Assembly (NCBI GenBank): GCA_964403075.1
Contig: CAYOEV010000010.1
Location: 15,400-79,399, forward strand
Direction of reading: 5' to 3'
Origin: CAYOEV01 sp964403075
Lineage (GTDB): Bacteria > Bacteroidota > Bacteroidia > Cytophagales > Cyclobacteriaceae
DNA: 64,000 nt
Shown here: in pieces, positions 49,705 through 59,542 of the stretch
How the letters are laid out: each line of letters begins with the position of its first letter
Numbering within the stretch: position 1 is the stretch's first letter
The notes under the pieces: model-generated
Databases searched by the model: none
The model's input: the letters and a program-made list of their open reading frames with translations, nothing else
What the model was told of the DNA's origin: nothing
Position numbers and translations under genes: made by a program

Positions 49705-50469
49705 TTAAAATTCCCCAATTTTAAGTGTGAGAAAGTAATTCAATTGTTGAAAGGCTCCTGTCGGGGTATTAGGGAGTTTAAGACCCTGGGTAATACGCTG
49801 ACTGATGCCCATGGCCATTCGGAAGTTTCGGGAAACGTTCAATTCTAAGCTGGCACCTGGTTCTACATACCAAAACACATCATTTGCCACTATGGCACCC
49901 TGTGTGGCCAGATTGGTATTGGAGAGGCGACGGTCATAACCTAGCCAACCTGCGCCTGCAGAAACAGGAAAGGTTATGTGTATCACCTCATTGGAAAAAA
50001 AAATCAATTCCAGGAAAAGCCCAGCATATCCCCCCAGAAGGGTCACCTCTTCCTCGGTAATCAGGATGTCCGTGTAGCTGGTTGAAGGGATGATCCCATG
50101 TCCCTCCAGACCCAAGGCCAGGGATCGGTTGTTTATCCAGCCACCCCTAAGTCCTATCAGTACGATGGATTCGCCTTTGAATTGAGAAGCCCTGATGGAA
50201 AGGGCGCCAAACGCGCCACTATGGCGAACCGCTTCCGAAAGAGTTTTAATCCCCTCTCGATTTTGGTATCTACGACTTTTAAAAATATACGTCGGTTCTT
50301 CTAATGCTAAATGTTTGACAATGCGTAAGAACTTTCGTTCGGTGGTATCCATCTGCTCCGCAGGTATGGTGTCACAGGCCAATAGTTGAGGTGATGGCCA
50401 TTCGGAAAATGCGCCTGCAGTAAAAGAGAAGCATAGACCGATTACAAGAAAACTGGTTTTCCACTTCAT
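49705..50469 (-). CDS. Exported protein, probable small outer-membrane barrel
   Basis: 254 residues with a signal peptide (about 20 residues, then a cysteine at 31). From about residue 85 on it shows alternating hydrophobic strands with glycine turns (IVLIGLRGGWI, LLGGYAGLFLELIFF, GAGWLGYDRR) and ends NYFLTLKIGEF, consistent with an eight-strand barrel. No family recognised. Convergent with the NlpC/P60 gene and divergent from leuS. Confidence 0.65.
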   Translation of the reverse strand: MKWKTSFLVIGLCFSFTAGAFSEWPSPQLLACDTIPAEQMDTTERKFLRIVKHLALEEPTYIFKSRRYQNREGIKTLSEAVRHSGAFGALSIRASQFKGESIVLIGLRGGWINNRSLALGLEGHGIIPSTSYTDILITEEEVTLLGGYAGLFLELIFFSNEVIHITFPVSAGAGWLGYDRRLSNTNLATQGAIVANDVFWYVEPGASLELNVSRNFRMAMGISQRITQGLKLPNTPTGAFQQLNYFLTLKIGEF

Positions 50470-50558
50470 TTATGCAGCTGTTTAACGGCTTTTTAAAAGG
50501 TGTGTACATGGTCAACGTCCTAATTCACTAAAAATCACTAAAAATCTCCAAGGCCCTC

Positions 50559-50566
50559 TAAATTTG
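50559..50566 (+). promoter_or_regulatory. -7 promoter element for leuS
   Basis: TAAATTTG, an exact match, 19 bases before the leuS ATG. Just upstream is a direct repeat of CACTAAAAAT (50527-50546), which could be an A-rich upstream element. Confidence 0.5.
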
Positions 50567-50585
50567 CCACCCGAAAACAAATGCT

Positions 50586-53213
50586 ATGGCCGGGTATCCT
50601 TTTACCGAAATAGAAAAAAAATGGCGCAATCAATGGGAAAAAGATCAACTCTACAGAGTAGATAACTTCTCTGATCAGCCAAAATACTATATACTGGACA
50701 TGTTCCCCTACCCCTCAGGTGCAGGGCTACATGTGGGGCATCCATTGGGTTACATTGCCAGTGATATAGTGGCCCGTTTTAAGCGACTTAAAGGATACCA
50801 TGTGCTACATCCAATGGGTTTTGATTCTTTCGGACTTCCAGCAGAGCAGCACGCCATCCGTACAGGTCAACATCCCCGCATCAGTACCGAAAAAAATATT
50901 GCGCGTTACATAGAACAGCTTTCCAGTCTGGGCTTTTCCTACGATTGGTCGAGGGTACTACGCACCAGTGATCCATCCTTCTACAAATGGACGCAATGGA
51001 TCTTTCTGCAACTTTATCAGGCTGGTTTGGCCTATGAAGACGAGATGCTCATCAATTGGTGCCCAAACGATCGGGCGGTGCTAGCCAATGAAGAAGTAAA
51101 AAACGGACGTTGCGAACGTTGTAACACACCCGTGGTCAGACGTAAACTAAGGCAATGGATGTTGAAGATCACGGAATATGCCGACCGCCTACTCGAAGAT
51201 CTGGAAGAACTGGACTGGCCAGAATCGATAAAAGCCTCACAACGCAACTGGATTGGTAAAAGTCGGGGTGCAGAAATAGACTTTAAACTCAAGGACCAAG
51301 AAGGCTACATCAAAGTATTCACCACCAGACCCGACACGATTTTTGGTGCTACCTACATGGTCTTAGCACCAGAACATGCACTCCTTAACCAAATCACTAC
51401 TTTGGAACAAAAAGCAGCAGTTGCTGACTATCAAAACGCTGCGAGTCGCAAGAGTGACCTTGAACGTACCGAACTGGAAAAGGATAAAACCGGGGTTTTT
51501 ACAGGTGCCTACGCAATCAACCCTATCAGCGGAGAAGAAATACCTATATGGATTTCAGATTATGTGTTGATCTCTTATGGCACCGGGGCCATCATGGCAG
51601 TACCGGGTGGTGACCAGCGAGATTTCGAATTTGCCAAAAAATTCAACCTCCCTATACGCCAGGTAGTCACTGGAGATGGCCAACCACAAGAAGAACAGCA
51701 AGAAGCCTACACCGGTTATGGCATCGCCCTGAATTCCGGAGAATACGATGGCCTGCCTAGTGAAGAACTGATCGAAAAAATTATTACCCGACTGGAGCAG
51801 ATGGGTGCTGGTACCGGTGCCATCAACTATAAACTTCGCGATTGGATTTTCAGTCGCCAGCGCTACTGGGGAGAGCCCATACCCATCATCCACTGTGATA
51901 AATGTGGTACTGTGCCCGTACCTGAGCACCAATTACCTGTGGTACTTCCAGAGGTGGACGATTACACACCCACCGAAGATGGACTATCACCACTGGCCAA
52001 AGCGACAGACTGGGTCAATACCACCTGTCCGAATTGTGGCCGACCGGCCATGCGGGAAACCAACACCATGCCTCAGTGGGGTGGTAGCTGCTGGTATTAC
52101 CTACGCTACCAGGATCCGCATAACGAGTCGCAAATGGTAGATCCTAAAATTGAAGAATACTGGAAAAACGTAGACTTCTATATCGGCGGCGCCGAGCATG
52201 CGGTACTGCACCTGCTCTATGCCCGATTCTGGCATAAGGTATTGTATGACGGCGGCCATGTGCATACGAAAGAACCATTCCTGAAACTTGTCAATCAAGG
52301 CATGATTCAGGGACGGTCCAGTTTTGTATACAGACTACCTGACGGGAAAACCTATGTTTCTAAAGGGCTGCTGGATAAATATCCCGAGGCCACACCCATA
52401 CATGTGGATGTGCATTTGGTAGATGCCTCCGATAAATTAGATATGGAAGGTTTCAAAAAAAGCCGTCAAGACACTTCAGATGCATCTTTTAAACTGGAAG
52501 GCGATGTGTACTACTGCGGTCACGAAATTGAAAAAATGTCTAAATCCAAACTCAATGTCATCAACCCAGATGAGTTGGTTAGAGATTACGGCGCGGATAC
52601 TTTCAGGATGTACGAAATGTTTTTAGGACCTGTGGAAGCAAGTAAACCGTGGAATACGAATGGCATTGAGGGCGTTCACAAATTTCTGCGAAAGTGTTGG
52701 GGGCTCTTTCATAATGATGAGGTGTTTCAGGTAGCAGACAGCGCGGCTAGCAAGCCAGAACTAAAAATCCTACACGGGCTGATACATAAAATTGAACAAG
52801 ATGTGGAATCCCTCTCGCTGAATACTTGTATAAGTGCTTTCATGATTGCCGTAAACAAGCTAGGTGACCTAAAATGTAATAAACGGGAAATACTGGAACC
52901 CATGGTAATTTGTTTGTCCCCATTTGCTCCACACCTATCGGAGGAGCTATGGCATTTACTCGGCCATGATTCTTCCATACATAAAGCCAATTACCCAGAA
53001 TTTAACCCTGATTTGCTTCAGGAAGATGCCTTTGAATACCCCATTTCAATCAACGGCAAGATGAGAGTAAAAATGTCATTCGCAACGGATGAAAGCAAGG
53101 CCAATATCGAGCAGGCAGTCCTGGCCAATGAGGTGGTGCAAAAATGGACCGAAGGCAAGACCCCTAAGAAGGTGATTGTGGTACCAAAGAAAATTGTGAA
53201 TGTAGTGGTGTAA
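50586..53213 (+). CDS. leuS: Leucyl-tRNA synthetase
   Basis: 875 residues. Class I synthetase for tRNA-Leu. HIGH motif HVGH (49-52) after MFPYPSGAG, zinc-binding CPNCGRPAMRE-type cysteines, the CP1 editing domain with TTRPDTIFGATY, and KMSKS in EKMSKSKLNV. Anticodon-binding helical bundle near the end. ATG chosen by the typical YPFTEIEKKWRNQWE start. Confidence 0.97.
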   Translation: MAGYPFTEIEKKWRNQWEKDQLYRVDNFSDQPKYYILDMFPYPSGAGLHVGHPLGYIASDIVARFKRLKGYHVLHPMGFDSFGLPAEQHAIRTGQHPRISTEKNIARYIEQLSSLGFSYDWSRVLRTSDPSFYKWTQWIFLQLYQAGLAYEDEMLINWCPNDRAVLANEEVKNGRCERCNTPVVRRKLRQWMLKITEYADRLLEDLEELDWPESIKASQRNWIGKSRGAEIDFKLKDQEGYIKVFTTRPDTIFGATYMVLAPEHALLNQITTLEQKAAVADYQNAASRKSDLERTELEKDKTGVFTGAYAINPISGEEIPIWISDYVLISYGTGAIMAVPGGDQRDFEFAKKFNLPIRQVVTGDGQPQEEQQEAYTGYGIALNSGEYDGLPSEELIEKIITRLEQMGAGTGAINYKLRDWIFSRQRYWGEPIPIIHCDKCGTVPVPEHQLPVVLPEVDDYTPTEDGLSPLAKATDWVNTTCPNCGRPAMRETNTMPQWGGSCWYYLRYQDPHNESQMVDPKIEEYWKNVDFYIGGAEHAVLHLLYARFWHKVLYDGGHVHTKEPFLKLVNQGMIQGRSSFVYRLPDGKTYVSKGLLDKYPEATPIHVDVHLVDASDKLDMEGFKKSRQDTSDASFKLEGDVYYCGHEIEKMSKSKLNVINPDELVRDYGADTFRMYEMFLGPVEASKPWNTNGIEGVHKFLRKCWGLFHNDEVFQVADSAASKPELKILHGLIHKIEQDVESLSLNTCISAFMIAVNKLGDLKCNKREILEPMVICLSPFAPHLSEELWHLLGHDSSIHKANYPEFNPDLLQEDAFEYPISINGKMRVKMSFATDESKANIEQAVLANEVVQKWTEGKTPKKVIVVPKKIVNVVV

Positions 53214-53239
53214 AACTAACAAGTTGCTCACCGCAACCA

Positions 53240-54064
53240 TCAACCACCCTCGGAGGGCTCGTCTTCCCGGATGGCTTCATCTTCAGGTGGCATAAAATCC
53301 GCTGATTCCGGCGCTTCGTCAGGTGTAGTTTTGTCCTTCTTTTTGAATAAGTTTTTGAAGGTATCCCTAAATCTCCCTTTGAAGAAAGGCTTTTTAGTGG
53401 TCGCAGAGTCAATTGCTATGGAATCAGAAGAATCTATGAGTTGCGGTTCCGGCACAGTATTTTGAAGCAGATAACCAAACTTGTCGAAATACAGCTTTTG
53501 ATCAGGCTGCATGTCCCATTGGTAATCATCAAAATCATACAGAAAAAGTGCGCGTTGATTTTGCTGTTCTTCCCTCTTCGCCATTACTTGATTAAGGCTA
53601 TCCACCATTGCAGAGTCTGATATGGCAATCAGTGAGTCCAAATAGTCATCTCTCGTATCCGGTTCAGGTATGCCGGCACCAGGTGGTGTCAAAACATTTT
53701 GCATTGGAGATTTTTTAAGCTGCCACAATCGAATCGGGTAAGGAGCCCGTTTGATCATTCCGAACTTATTCTTTTTAGGCTGATACGGATTGACCTTATA
53801 TTCTTCCGTATAACTGAAATAATCAATGGGATCTTCACTGGCCGATGCAACGAGCACACCCGCCGAATCAGTGGGCGGAATTTTTGATTTTGATAAGAGA
53901 TATTCATCCCTTTCCCCATCTTCCAGGTACCATAGGTAGGAGAAGTAGGTAGTTCTAACAGAGTCATCCAGGATAAAAGTGCTTTGAAACGTGGGACAAA
54001 TCACTTTATATTGACAACCCGTTAGCAAAAGGAGACCCAACGCAGCATAACACCATTGCCTCAT
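53240..54064 (-). CDS. Lipoprotein, uncharacterised
   Basis: 274 residues from the ATG at 54064, chosen because it gives a lipoprotein signal with lipobox LTGC (C17); an ATG eight codons earlier is also possible. The mature part is hydrophilic, with a basic PYPIRLWQLKKSP region and an acidic tail (residues about 250-274, rich in E, D and P). No motif recognised. It resembles short Bacteroidota lipoproteins of unknown role. Ends 26 bases from the leuS stop (convergent). Confidence 0.68.
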   Translation of the reverse strand: MRQWCYAALGLLLLTGCQYKVICPTFQSTFILDDSVRTTYFSYLWYLEDGERDEYLLSKSKIPPTDSAGVLVASASEDPIDYFSYTEEYKVNPYQPKKNKFGMIKRAPYPIRLWQLKKSPMQNVLTPPGAGIPEPDTRDDYLDSLIAISDSAMVDSLNQVMAKREEQQNQRALFLYDFDDYQWDMQPDQKLYFDKFGYLLQNTVPEPQLIDSSDSIAIDSATTKKPFFKGRFRDTFKNLFKKKDKTTPDEAPESADFMPPEDEAIREDEPSEGG

Positions 54065-54145
54065 AGAAGAGCCGGCATTTTCGTTCATTAACGTCTCTAA
54101 ATTAGACTTATTTTCAAACAATACAGGAAAAGTACAAATATCTAC

Positions 54146-54847
54146 TTATCTGAGTGCATCATGTACCCATTCATATACCGTTTGCACCCATTGTTTGTAC
54201 AATTTACCCGAAGGATGTAAACCATCTCCTGCAATGAATGTGGTGTCGGTTGCCACCTTGCGTGAAAACGCGGTAATTTCAAAGAAAGCCACTTGGTTTC
54301 GGCCACTGATCGAGGCAGCCAGTCTGTTGTATTCATCCAGCTCGCGAGCAATTTTTTCCACATCTAGGTTATTCTTACTGGCAAATGGCGTCACACCATA
54401 GTCAGGAATAGATACAACGAATACCCGATCGCTTCGGCCTCCAGCCAAATGGATGGCTGAGTCCAGCAAAACACTAAATTCCTGCTCATACTGTGAGATG
54501 GGATAACCACGGTATTGATTGTTCACCCCAATCAACAGGGAAACCAGGTCGTAATCATCCATCAGCACAGCCTCCTGCATGCCTACCTGCAGTTCGTCAG
54601 TGGTCCAACCCGTGGTTGCTACAATTTGAAAGGAATCTGCTATTATATTTTCATGCGCCAAGCTATCAACCAACTGTTTCGGCCAACGTTCAGTTTCAGC
54701 TACAGCTTCCCCAATGGTGTAAGAATCTCCCAAGGCTAGATAAGAAAAACCAATTGGTCTGGTTCGCTTCATGGCTTGTTCTTTGTCCCTGTTGGAACAG
54801 GCGTTTAACATGATTGTCACCGCCGCAAGTGTCAAGACTCGAGTCAT
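54146..54847 (-). CDS. SGNH/GDSL hydrolase lipoprotein
   Basis: 233 residues. Lipobox LNAC (C17), so surface- or periplasm-anchored. Catalytic block I ALGDSYTIGEA (S42), block III VGVNNQY-type asparagine and block V DGLHPSGK with the D-x-x-H pair. Esterase/lipase or acyl-chain hydrolase; substrate unknown. A run of two lipoprotein genes and the helicase gene share the strand with short gaps. Confidence 0.87.
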   Translation of the reverse strand: MTRVLTLAAVTIMLNACSNRDKEQAMKRTRPIGFSYLALGDSYTIGEAVAETERWPKQLVDSLAHENIIADSFQIVATTGWTTDELQVGMQEAVLMDDYDLVSLLIGVNNQYRGYPISQYEQEFSVLLDSAIHLAGGRSDRVFVVSIPDYGVTPFASKNNLDVEKIARELDEYNRLAASISGRNQVAFFEITAFSRKVATDTTFIAGDGLHPSGKLYKQWVQTVYEWVHDALR

Positions 54848-54871
54848 ACCCTCAAAATAAATCAATTGTCA

Positions 54872-56737
54872 TCAATCGGAAGAAAATTCGAAAACCGACT
54901 GATATAATTCCATTCCCTGAAAGTATTCGATCATTTCGCGAAAAAAAACGTCATGGCCCAGGGTGGCACTGTCCCCTACCATTACCAACCTTTCTTTTGC
55001 ACGCGTAATGGCCACATTCAAACGACGATATTCGCTCAAAAAACCAATGACACCCTCCGGATTTGATCGAGTAAGTGAAATATAGATCACATCCCGTTCC
55101 TGTCCCTGAAAAGCATCCACGGTATTTGCCTGAACGGTGTGTCGATAGCTGGCAAGGATATCCGATTGACGAATGAGCTTATTCAACACTTCTATTTGTG
55201 CTTTGTAAGGTGCAATGATGGCGACCGATTTATGTGGATGTCCGTACGATTCCAAATGGCGTATCAAAAATTGTGCTTCGTCCGAATTGTACGTGCTCAA
55301 CGTTTCCTTATTCAGGGATTCATTAAAATCAGCCCCCGCTGTATCAATGAATAAAACAGCAGATTCATAATCATAAACCGACTCGAGTATTTGCGGCGCC
55401 ACCCGAAGCTTCCCCTGATAAAATTTCTTATTTGAGAAGGCCATAATTTCTGGGCGCATTCGGTATTGGACTTCCAACATGCGAGACTGCTCCGGCTGGT
55501 TAAGAATTCCCTGCTCAAACAACGTGGTTTCCAAACCATCCTTAGCAGCAATCCTTGATTTGATGGTTGGAGGTAGCTGAAAGTGATCTCCCGACATGAA
55601 TACCCGTTGTGCCTTCACCATAGGTATCCAACAGGCTGGCTCCATGGCCTGAGTGGCTTCGTCAATAAATACTGTTTTAAATTGAACATCCTTAATTAAT
55701 TGATGATTGGCACCCACCAGGCTACAGGCGATAACCTCTGCGGCACCCACCAGGGACTGGCTTATATAGTTCTCCAATTTTCTGGATTCACCTCTCAATT
55801 GCTTTGACTCCCGGTAAAGCTGCTTCCGCTTGAAACCATTTCCGTTCTTACCGGAATGACTATTCGCTACTTGCTTTAATTCGTCACTCTTTCGCCGTAA
55901 AGTACGCAGTTCTTTGTAAAAGGGGTGTTTGCCTACACGGGCATCCAGACTGTTTTCCATCACCTCAGGTGTCAGACGAGCCGGATGTCCAATGCGAAGC
56001 ACATTGATTTCTTTTTCAACCAATTTTTCCACCAGTAAGTCAACTGCTGCATTACTGGGAGCACAAACCAATACCTGTTTTTCCCTCCGAACCACCTCTT
56101 GAATAGTCCGGACCAAGGTTATCGTTTTCCCTGTTCCCGGTGGTCCATGCACAAATCCCATGTCCTTTGCCTGGAGAAGTAGGTTAATTGCCTCATTTTG
56201 CTTGCCATTAAGTAAAGGAAATGGAATGTAAGTAGCGGACTGCCGCATAGCGGTTCGCTTCCCATAGAAAAGGTCACGCAATTCAGCCACCCGGTCATTG
56301 CTGGCGGCAGCCACCTGTTGCATTACACGACCCATCTCTCGATAGGTCATGTCATCAAATAGCAGATTGATACCTAACCGGTCTCCATGAATAAATTCGG
56401 GTTTATCCGGTTGATCGAGAATGACACGCATCACCTCATCCTGTAAATAGCTGACTACACCGGAAACGAAGCGCTCTTCGTTTTCTCCATGAAAAACACC
56501 CACATTTGCGCCTACCTGAAAAGCATGTTTACTTGGTTTTTTTCTCCTGAATTCTAGCGTGATGCGTTCACCAACCGTAAAAAATTGACTTTCCAGGCCG
56601 ACGGGAAACCAGGTCATCCCTTCTCTTACACGGTCATGAATCCCGGATTGAACCATCTTGAACTGATACTGACGGTAGTCTTCCTTTTTTTCAATTTTTA
56701 AAAGCTCAATGAGCTTTTCCGGTCGATTTTCATTCAT
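54872..56737 (-). CDS. Upf1/IGHMBP2-like superfamily 1B helicase
   Basis: 621 residues. N-terminal ~150-residue beta-barrel domain followed by two RecA domains. Walker A GPPGTGKT (198-205), Walker B VFIDEATQA with the DEAT form, motif III SGDHFQLPP, motif V VDAFQGQERDVIYISLTRS and motif VI NVAITRAKERL. Homologues are ATP-driven nucleic-acid helicases, eukaryotic Upf1 and SMUBP2 among them; the role in bacteria is poorly known. Confidence 0.92.
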   Translation of the reverse strand: MNENRPEKLIELLKIEKKEDYRQYQFKMVQSGIHDRVREGMTWFPVGLESQFFTVGERITLEFRRKKPSKHAFQVGANVGVFHGENEERFVSGVVSYLQDEVMRVILDQPDKPEFIHGDRLGINLLFDDMTYREMGRVMQQVAAASNDRVAELRDLFYGKRTAMRQSATYIPFPLLNGKQNEAINLLLQAKDMGFVHGPPGTGKTITLVRTIQEVVRREKQVLVCAPSNAAVDLLVEKLVEKEINVLRIGHPARLTPEVMENSLDARVGKHPFYKELRTLRRKSDELKQVANSHSGKNGNGFKRKQLYRESKQLRGESRKLENYISQSLVGAAEVIACSLVGANHQLIKDVQFKTVFIDEATQAMEPACWIPMVKAQRVFMSGDHFQLPPTIKSRIAAKDGLETTLFEQGILNQPEQSRMLEVQYRMRPEIMAFSNKKFYQGKLRVAPQILESVYDYESAVLFIDTAGADFNESLNKETLSTYNSDEAQFLIRHLESYGHPHKSVAIIAPYKAQIEVLNKLIRQSDILASYRHTVQANTVDAFQGQERDVIYISLTRSNPEGVIGFLSEYRRLNVAITRAKERLVMVGDSATLGHDVFFREMIEYFQGMELYQSVFEFSSD

Positions 56738-56822
56738 GCCATTAAGAATCAGAAAATGATCCAGAAGGTTGGGTATGGTATTCGCTCAGGGCCTGTCCTG
56801 TAGTTCAAGGTGATGGCCGCCA

Positions 56823-57272
56823 TTAAAAGTGAATATTTGATGCCAACAAAGACGCCCAGAATGGCAGGGTAAGCAGCAAAATGAGTTCCAGGCTCACGAG
56901 TATTTTCATCGATCTGGCGTTGCGCCATTCAATTTGGTTCTGTCGTTGGTGTACTGCTTTTCTCATTTTTAATATGGAAACAGTAGGTACGATGGATAAC
57001 AACCCAACCAAAGTAAAAATGGCCACCTTTGTGATGAAAAGCGGGTGATTCCAATAATAGTCGGGTCCTTTGCCATAGTAAAACGCGCGTAACAGTCCGG
57101 TACCCACCACTACAATCGCCGCAAGACCGTAGAAACTGTCGGCCCAAATAAGCAACCTAACCTCTCGCCAGCTCAAAGACTTTTGGATCGTTACCCATTC
57201 CACTACCAAAGCGGCAAACACAGTCATTATACTTAGATAATGACCATAAGCGACCAGTGCTGCAATCAACAT
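56823..57272 (-). CDS. DUF2214 family membrane protein
   Basis: 149 residues from the ATG at 57272, four bases after the hydrolase stop; a longer frame would overlap that gene. Four membrane helices with AYGHYLSIMTVFAALVVEW at the start and the GKGPDYYWNHPLFITKVAIF loop, typical of DUF2214. Histidines in the membrane may bind metal or haem; function unknown. Cotranscribed with the CocE-type hydrolase. Confidence 0.85.
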   Translation of the reverse strand: MLIAALVAYGHYLSIMTVFAALVVEWVTIQKSLSWREVRLLIWADSFYGLAAIVVVGTGLLRAFYYGKGPDYYWNHPLFITKVAIFTLVGLLSIVPTVSILKMRKAVHQRQNQIEWRNARSMKILVSLELILLLTLPFWASLLASNIHF

Positions 57273-57276
57273 ATCA

Positions 57277-59187
57277 TTAGCGTTTCCAGTCAAATCCCAG
57301 TTCCTGCGGCTCACCGATAGTCACCTCGCTGGACCCGTGTATCGTGATGTTGCCCTTGATAAAATCTTCCTTTTCTGCCTTAAATATATTTTCCACGTAC
57401 TTCTGTGGATTGCGATCAATGTAAGGAAACCAGGTGCTGTGGATTTGAATCATTACCCGGTGCCCGGGTAAAAAAGTATGCAGCATGTCCTGCAGTGGAA
57501 ATTCAACCGCAGTCACCTCCCCTAATTCAAAAGGTTCGGAATTGGCGAAACCATTTCTGAAACGTCCCCGGAATACCTCACTCCTCACCAGCTGCTGGTA
57601 GCCGGACATCAAGACATGATCTGGCGTGGCTTTGGTAGGTGGGGCATCCGAAGGGTACACATCGATGATTTTGACTACAAAATCGGCATCCTCAATATCC
57701 AGAGACACGCGTAATTTGGCCAAAATTTCTCCGGCAAATGTAAGTGGTTCAGTGAGCGGTGGTGTTTGAAAAGTCAGTACATCCGGTCGGCGTGCAGCAT
57801 GCCTTTGGTCGTCGGTCATGAAAGCTCTGGGAGTAATGCCTACCGGTGCTACCTCTGATCGGTGAGGTACCGGGTGTGCGGGATCACTCATATAGCTGAA
57901 GGTAGCTTCTTCATTTACCGGTTCATTGATCCGCAATGTGCCGTTTTCGGCAAAACGCAACCGAATAGGACTCAAGTCTGCGGGCGGCCAACTGCCAAAG
58001 GTCTTCCATTCTTTCGTGCCTGTATCGAAGAGAAAGGCGGCTGGCAAAGACAAATTTCCAGTATCCTTCAGGTGATAGTCGAAAAAAGGCTTTTCAATCT
58101 TCGTTTGGTAAAAGGTAGATACGCTATCGCCATAGTAAATGTGATTAACGGCTTGATAACCCCGCTCTCTTGCCCAGTCTCCATGACTCCAGGGGCCCAT
58201 AATCAGGTGATTGGCTTTGATATTTGGGTTTTTGTCCTCCAGTGTTTTGTAAATACTTAGTGGACCATATAAGTCCTCGGCATCAAACCAACCCCCAACG
58301 GTGAGCACTGCATGGTTTACTCCTCGCAAGTGAGGAATAATGCTACGCTGCTGCCAGAAGTCATCGTAATTGGGGTGCTCGGTCAACTGCTTCCAGAAAA
58401 AATCGTCAGGATAAATGTCACTGATATTTTTTAATGGCCCCAGGTCCAGATAAAACTGGTAACCATCCCGTGTATCACCCCGTGCATTTAGACGGCGCCA
58501 TGCAGACCGGTACCAGGCAGTGTCTACCGGACCATCAGTTTGGTAGCCAAAAATCGGTACTGCGCCTATGTAACTCTGAAGAAAGGCCCCCATGTGGTGG
58601 AAATCATCAAAATAAAAATCAGCAATCGGTGCCTGGGGTGAAGATGCAACCAGGGCAGGATGCGCCTCAGGAAGTGCAGCGGCTGTATAAAAGCCGGGAT
58701 AAGAAATACCCCACTGCCCCACTTTACCGTTGTTATTGGCAACATTTTTCAACAACCACTCGATGGTGTCAAAAGTATCTGAGCTCTCATCGATGGCTTT
58801 TATATTGTTGGGATTGTTCCCTTTTATATGCGGACGCATGTTGTCATAGTCACCTTCAGACATCCAACGACCCCTTACATCCTGATAAACAAAAATATAA
58901 AGGTCTCTCATCAGGTGCCGGGACGGCCCAAGAGATGTGGGATAGGCATCCTTACCGTACGGTAAGGAACTGTATGGCGTACGCTTCATTAATATGGGGT
59001 AGGCCCGTTCACCATTCTTTGGGCTATACACGGTGGTATGAAGCTTCACGCCATCACGCATAGGTATTAGATATTCCATTTTGCGGTAATGCTGCCGGAT
59101 GTAGGCAGAATCCGAAAGCACCTGACCCGAGAGCAAATGGGAGAGTGAAAAGAAACTAACGAATAGCCAACTTGATGTACGTACCAT
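57277..59187 (-). CDS. CocE/NonD family hydrolase (S15 peptidase-like)
   Basis: 636 residues from the ATG at 59187, which opens a signal peptide (cleavage near LLSGQ, residue 22). Alpha/beta hydrolase with the oxyanion MKRTPYS stretch, the nucleophile elbow GISYPG (S162) and a C-terminal jelly-roll X-Pro-dipeptidyl-peptidase domain. Family members cleave acyl esters, amides or proline peptides; here probably periplasmic. A TATTTTTG element precedes it. Confidence 0.9.
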   Translation of the reverse strand: MVRTSSWLFVSFFSLSHLLSGQVLSDSAYIRQHYRKMEYLIPMRDGVKLHTTVYSPKNGERAYPILMKRTPYSSLPYGKDAYPTSLGPSRHLMRDLYIFVYQDVRGRWMSEGDYDNMRPHIKGNNPNNIKAIDESSDTFDTIEWLLKNVANNNGKVGQWGISYPGFYTAAALPEAHPALVASSPQAPIADFYFDDFHHMGAFLQSYIGAVPIFGYQTDGPVDTAWYRSAWRRLNARGDTRDGYQFYLDLGPLKNISDIYPDDFFWKQLTEHPNYDDFWQQRSIIPHLRGVNHAVLTVGGWFDAEDLYGPLSIYKTLEDKNPNIKANHLIMGPWSHGDWARERGYQAVNHIYYGDSVSTFYQTKIEKPFFDYHLKDTGNLSLPAAFLFDTGTKEWKTFGSWPPADLSPIRLRFAENGTLRINEPVNEEATFSYMSDPAHPVPHRSEVAPVGITPRAFMTDDQRHAARRPDVLTFQTPPLTEPLTFAGEILAKLRVSLDIEDADFVVKIIDVYPSDAPPTKATPDHVLMSGYQQLVRSEVFRGRFRNGFANSEPFELGEVTAVEFPLQDMLHTFLPGHRVMIQIHSTWFPYIDRNPQKYVENIFKAEKEDFIKGNITIHGSSEVTIGEPQELGFDWKR

Positions 59188-59212
59188 GGGTAGTAGTCTT
59201 TGATTAGTTTTC

Positions 59213-59220
59213 CAAAAATA
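59213..59220 (-). promoter_or_regulatory. Candidate -7 element for the CocE hydrolase gene
   Basis: On the minus strand TATTTTTG, an exact match, 25 bases before the ATG at 59187. It lies inside the open frame upstream of that ATG, which supports the shorter start. Confidence 0.4.
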
Positions 59221-59340
59221 ACCCATTGAACGCAGGTAAGTGTAGCAAGCCAGTGAATGAAAATCCACCGGCCATGTATTACTTAGGTTTTTGAAAATGG
59301 ATCGCTAAATAAAACAACCCGATTGAGTCTGTAAAATATG

Positions 59341-59423
59341 TACCGAAGGTGGGACTCGAACCCACAAGGGCATAGCCCACACGTCCCTGAAACGTGCGCG
59401 TCTACCAATTTCGCCACTTCGGC
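59341..59423 (-). tRNA. tRNA-Leu(CAG)
   Basis: 83 bases fold as a class II tRNA. Acceptor GCCGAAG/CTTCGGT (one G-T), a three-pair D-stem, anticodon stem CACGT/ACGTG with loop TTCAGGG giving anticodon CAG, a long variable arm with stem GGGC/GCCC, and T-stem GTGGG/CCCAC around TTCGAGT. Discriminator A73 fits leucine. The 3' CCA is not encoded (the genome continues CAT), so the CCA enzyme must add it. Confidence 0.95.
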
Positions 59424-59542
59424 AATCATTAAGGAGTAAAGGTAGAAAAGTTTGAGTAACCAACTTTTGAGTTTTTACCACAGCACCCATTTCTTTCTCC
59501 AGGTATTTTCATATTTTCCTCGCGTCTCAACTACTATTCCGT

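Noticed and set aside
49588..49848. 86-codon plus-strand frame after the NlpC/P60 gene
   Set aside because: Its second half is antisense to the exported barrel-like gene and the first half has no start context or recognisable motif; the 100 bases at 49605-49704 are treated as intergenic.
50527..50546. Two direct CACTAAAAAT repeats as a possible repeat array
   Set aside because: Only two copies, next to the leuS promoter; most simply an A-rich upstream element.
59341..59423. tRNA-Leu as attachment site of the accessory DNA at 60.7-64 kb
   Set aside because: The tRNA 3' end points away from that region, about 1.4 kb and two genes lie between, and no repeat of the tRNA 3' end was seen.
59305..59490. 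61-codon minus-strand frame
   Set aside because: It is read through the tRNA-Leu gene; the RNA fold explains the sequence.
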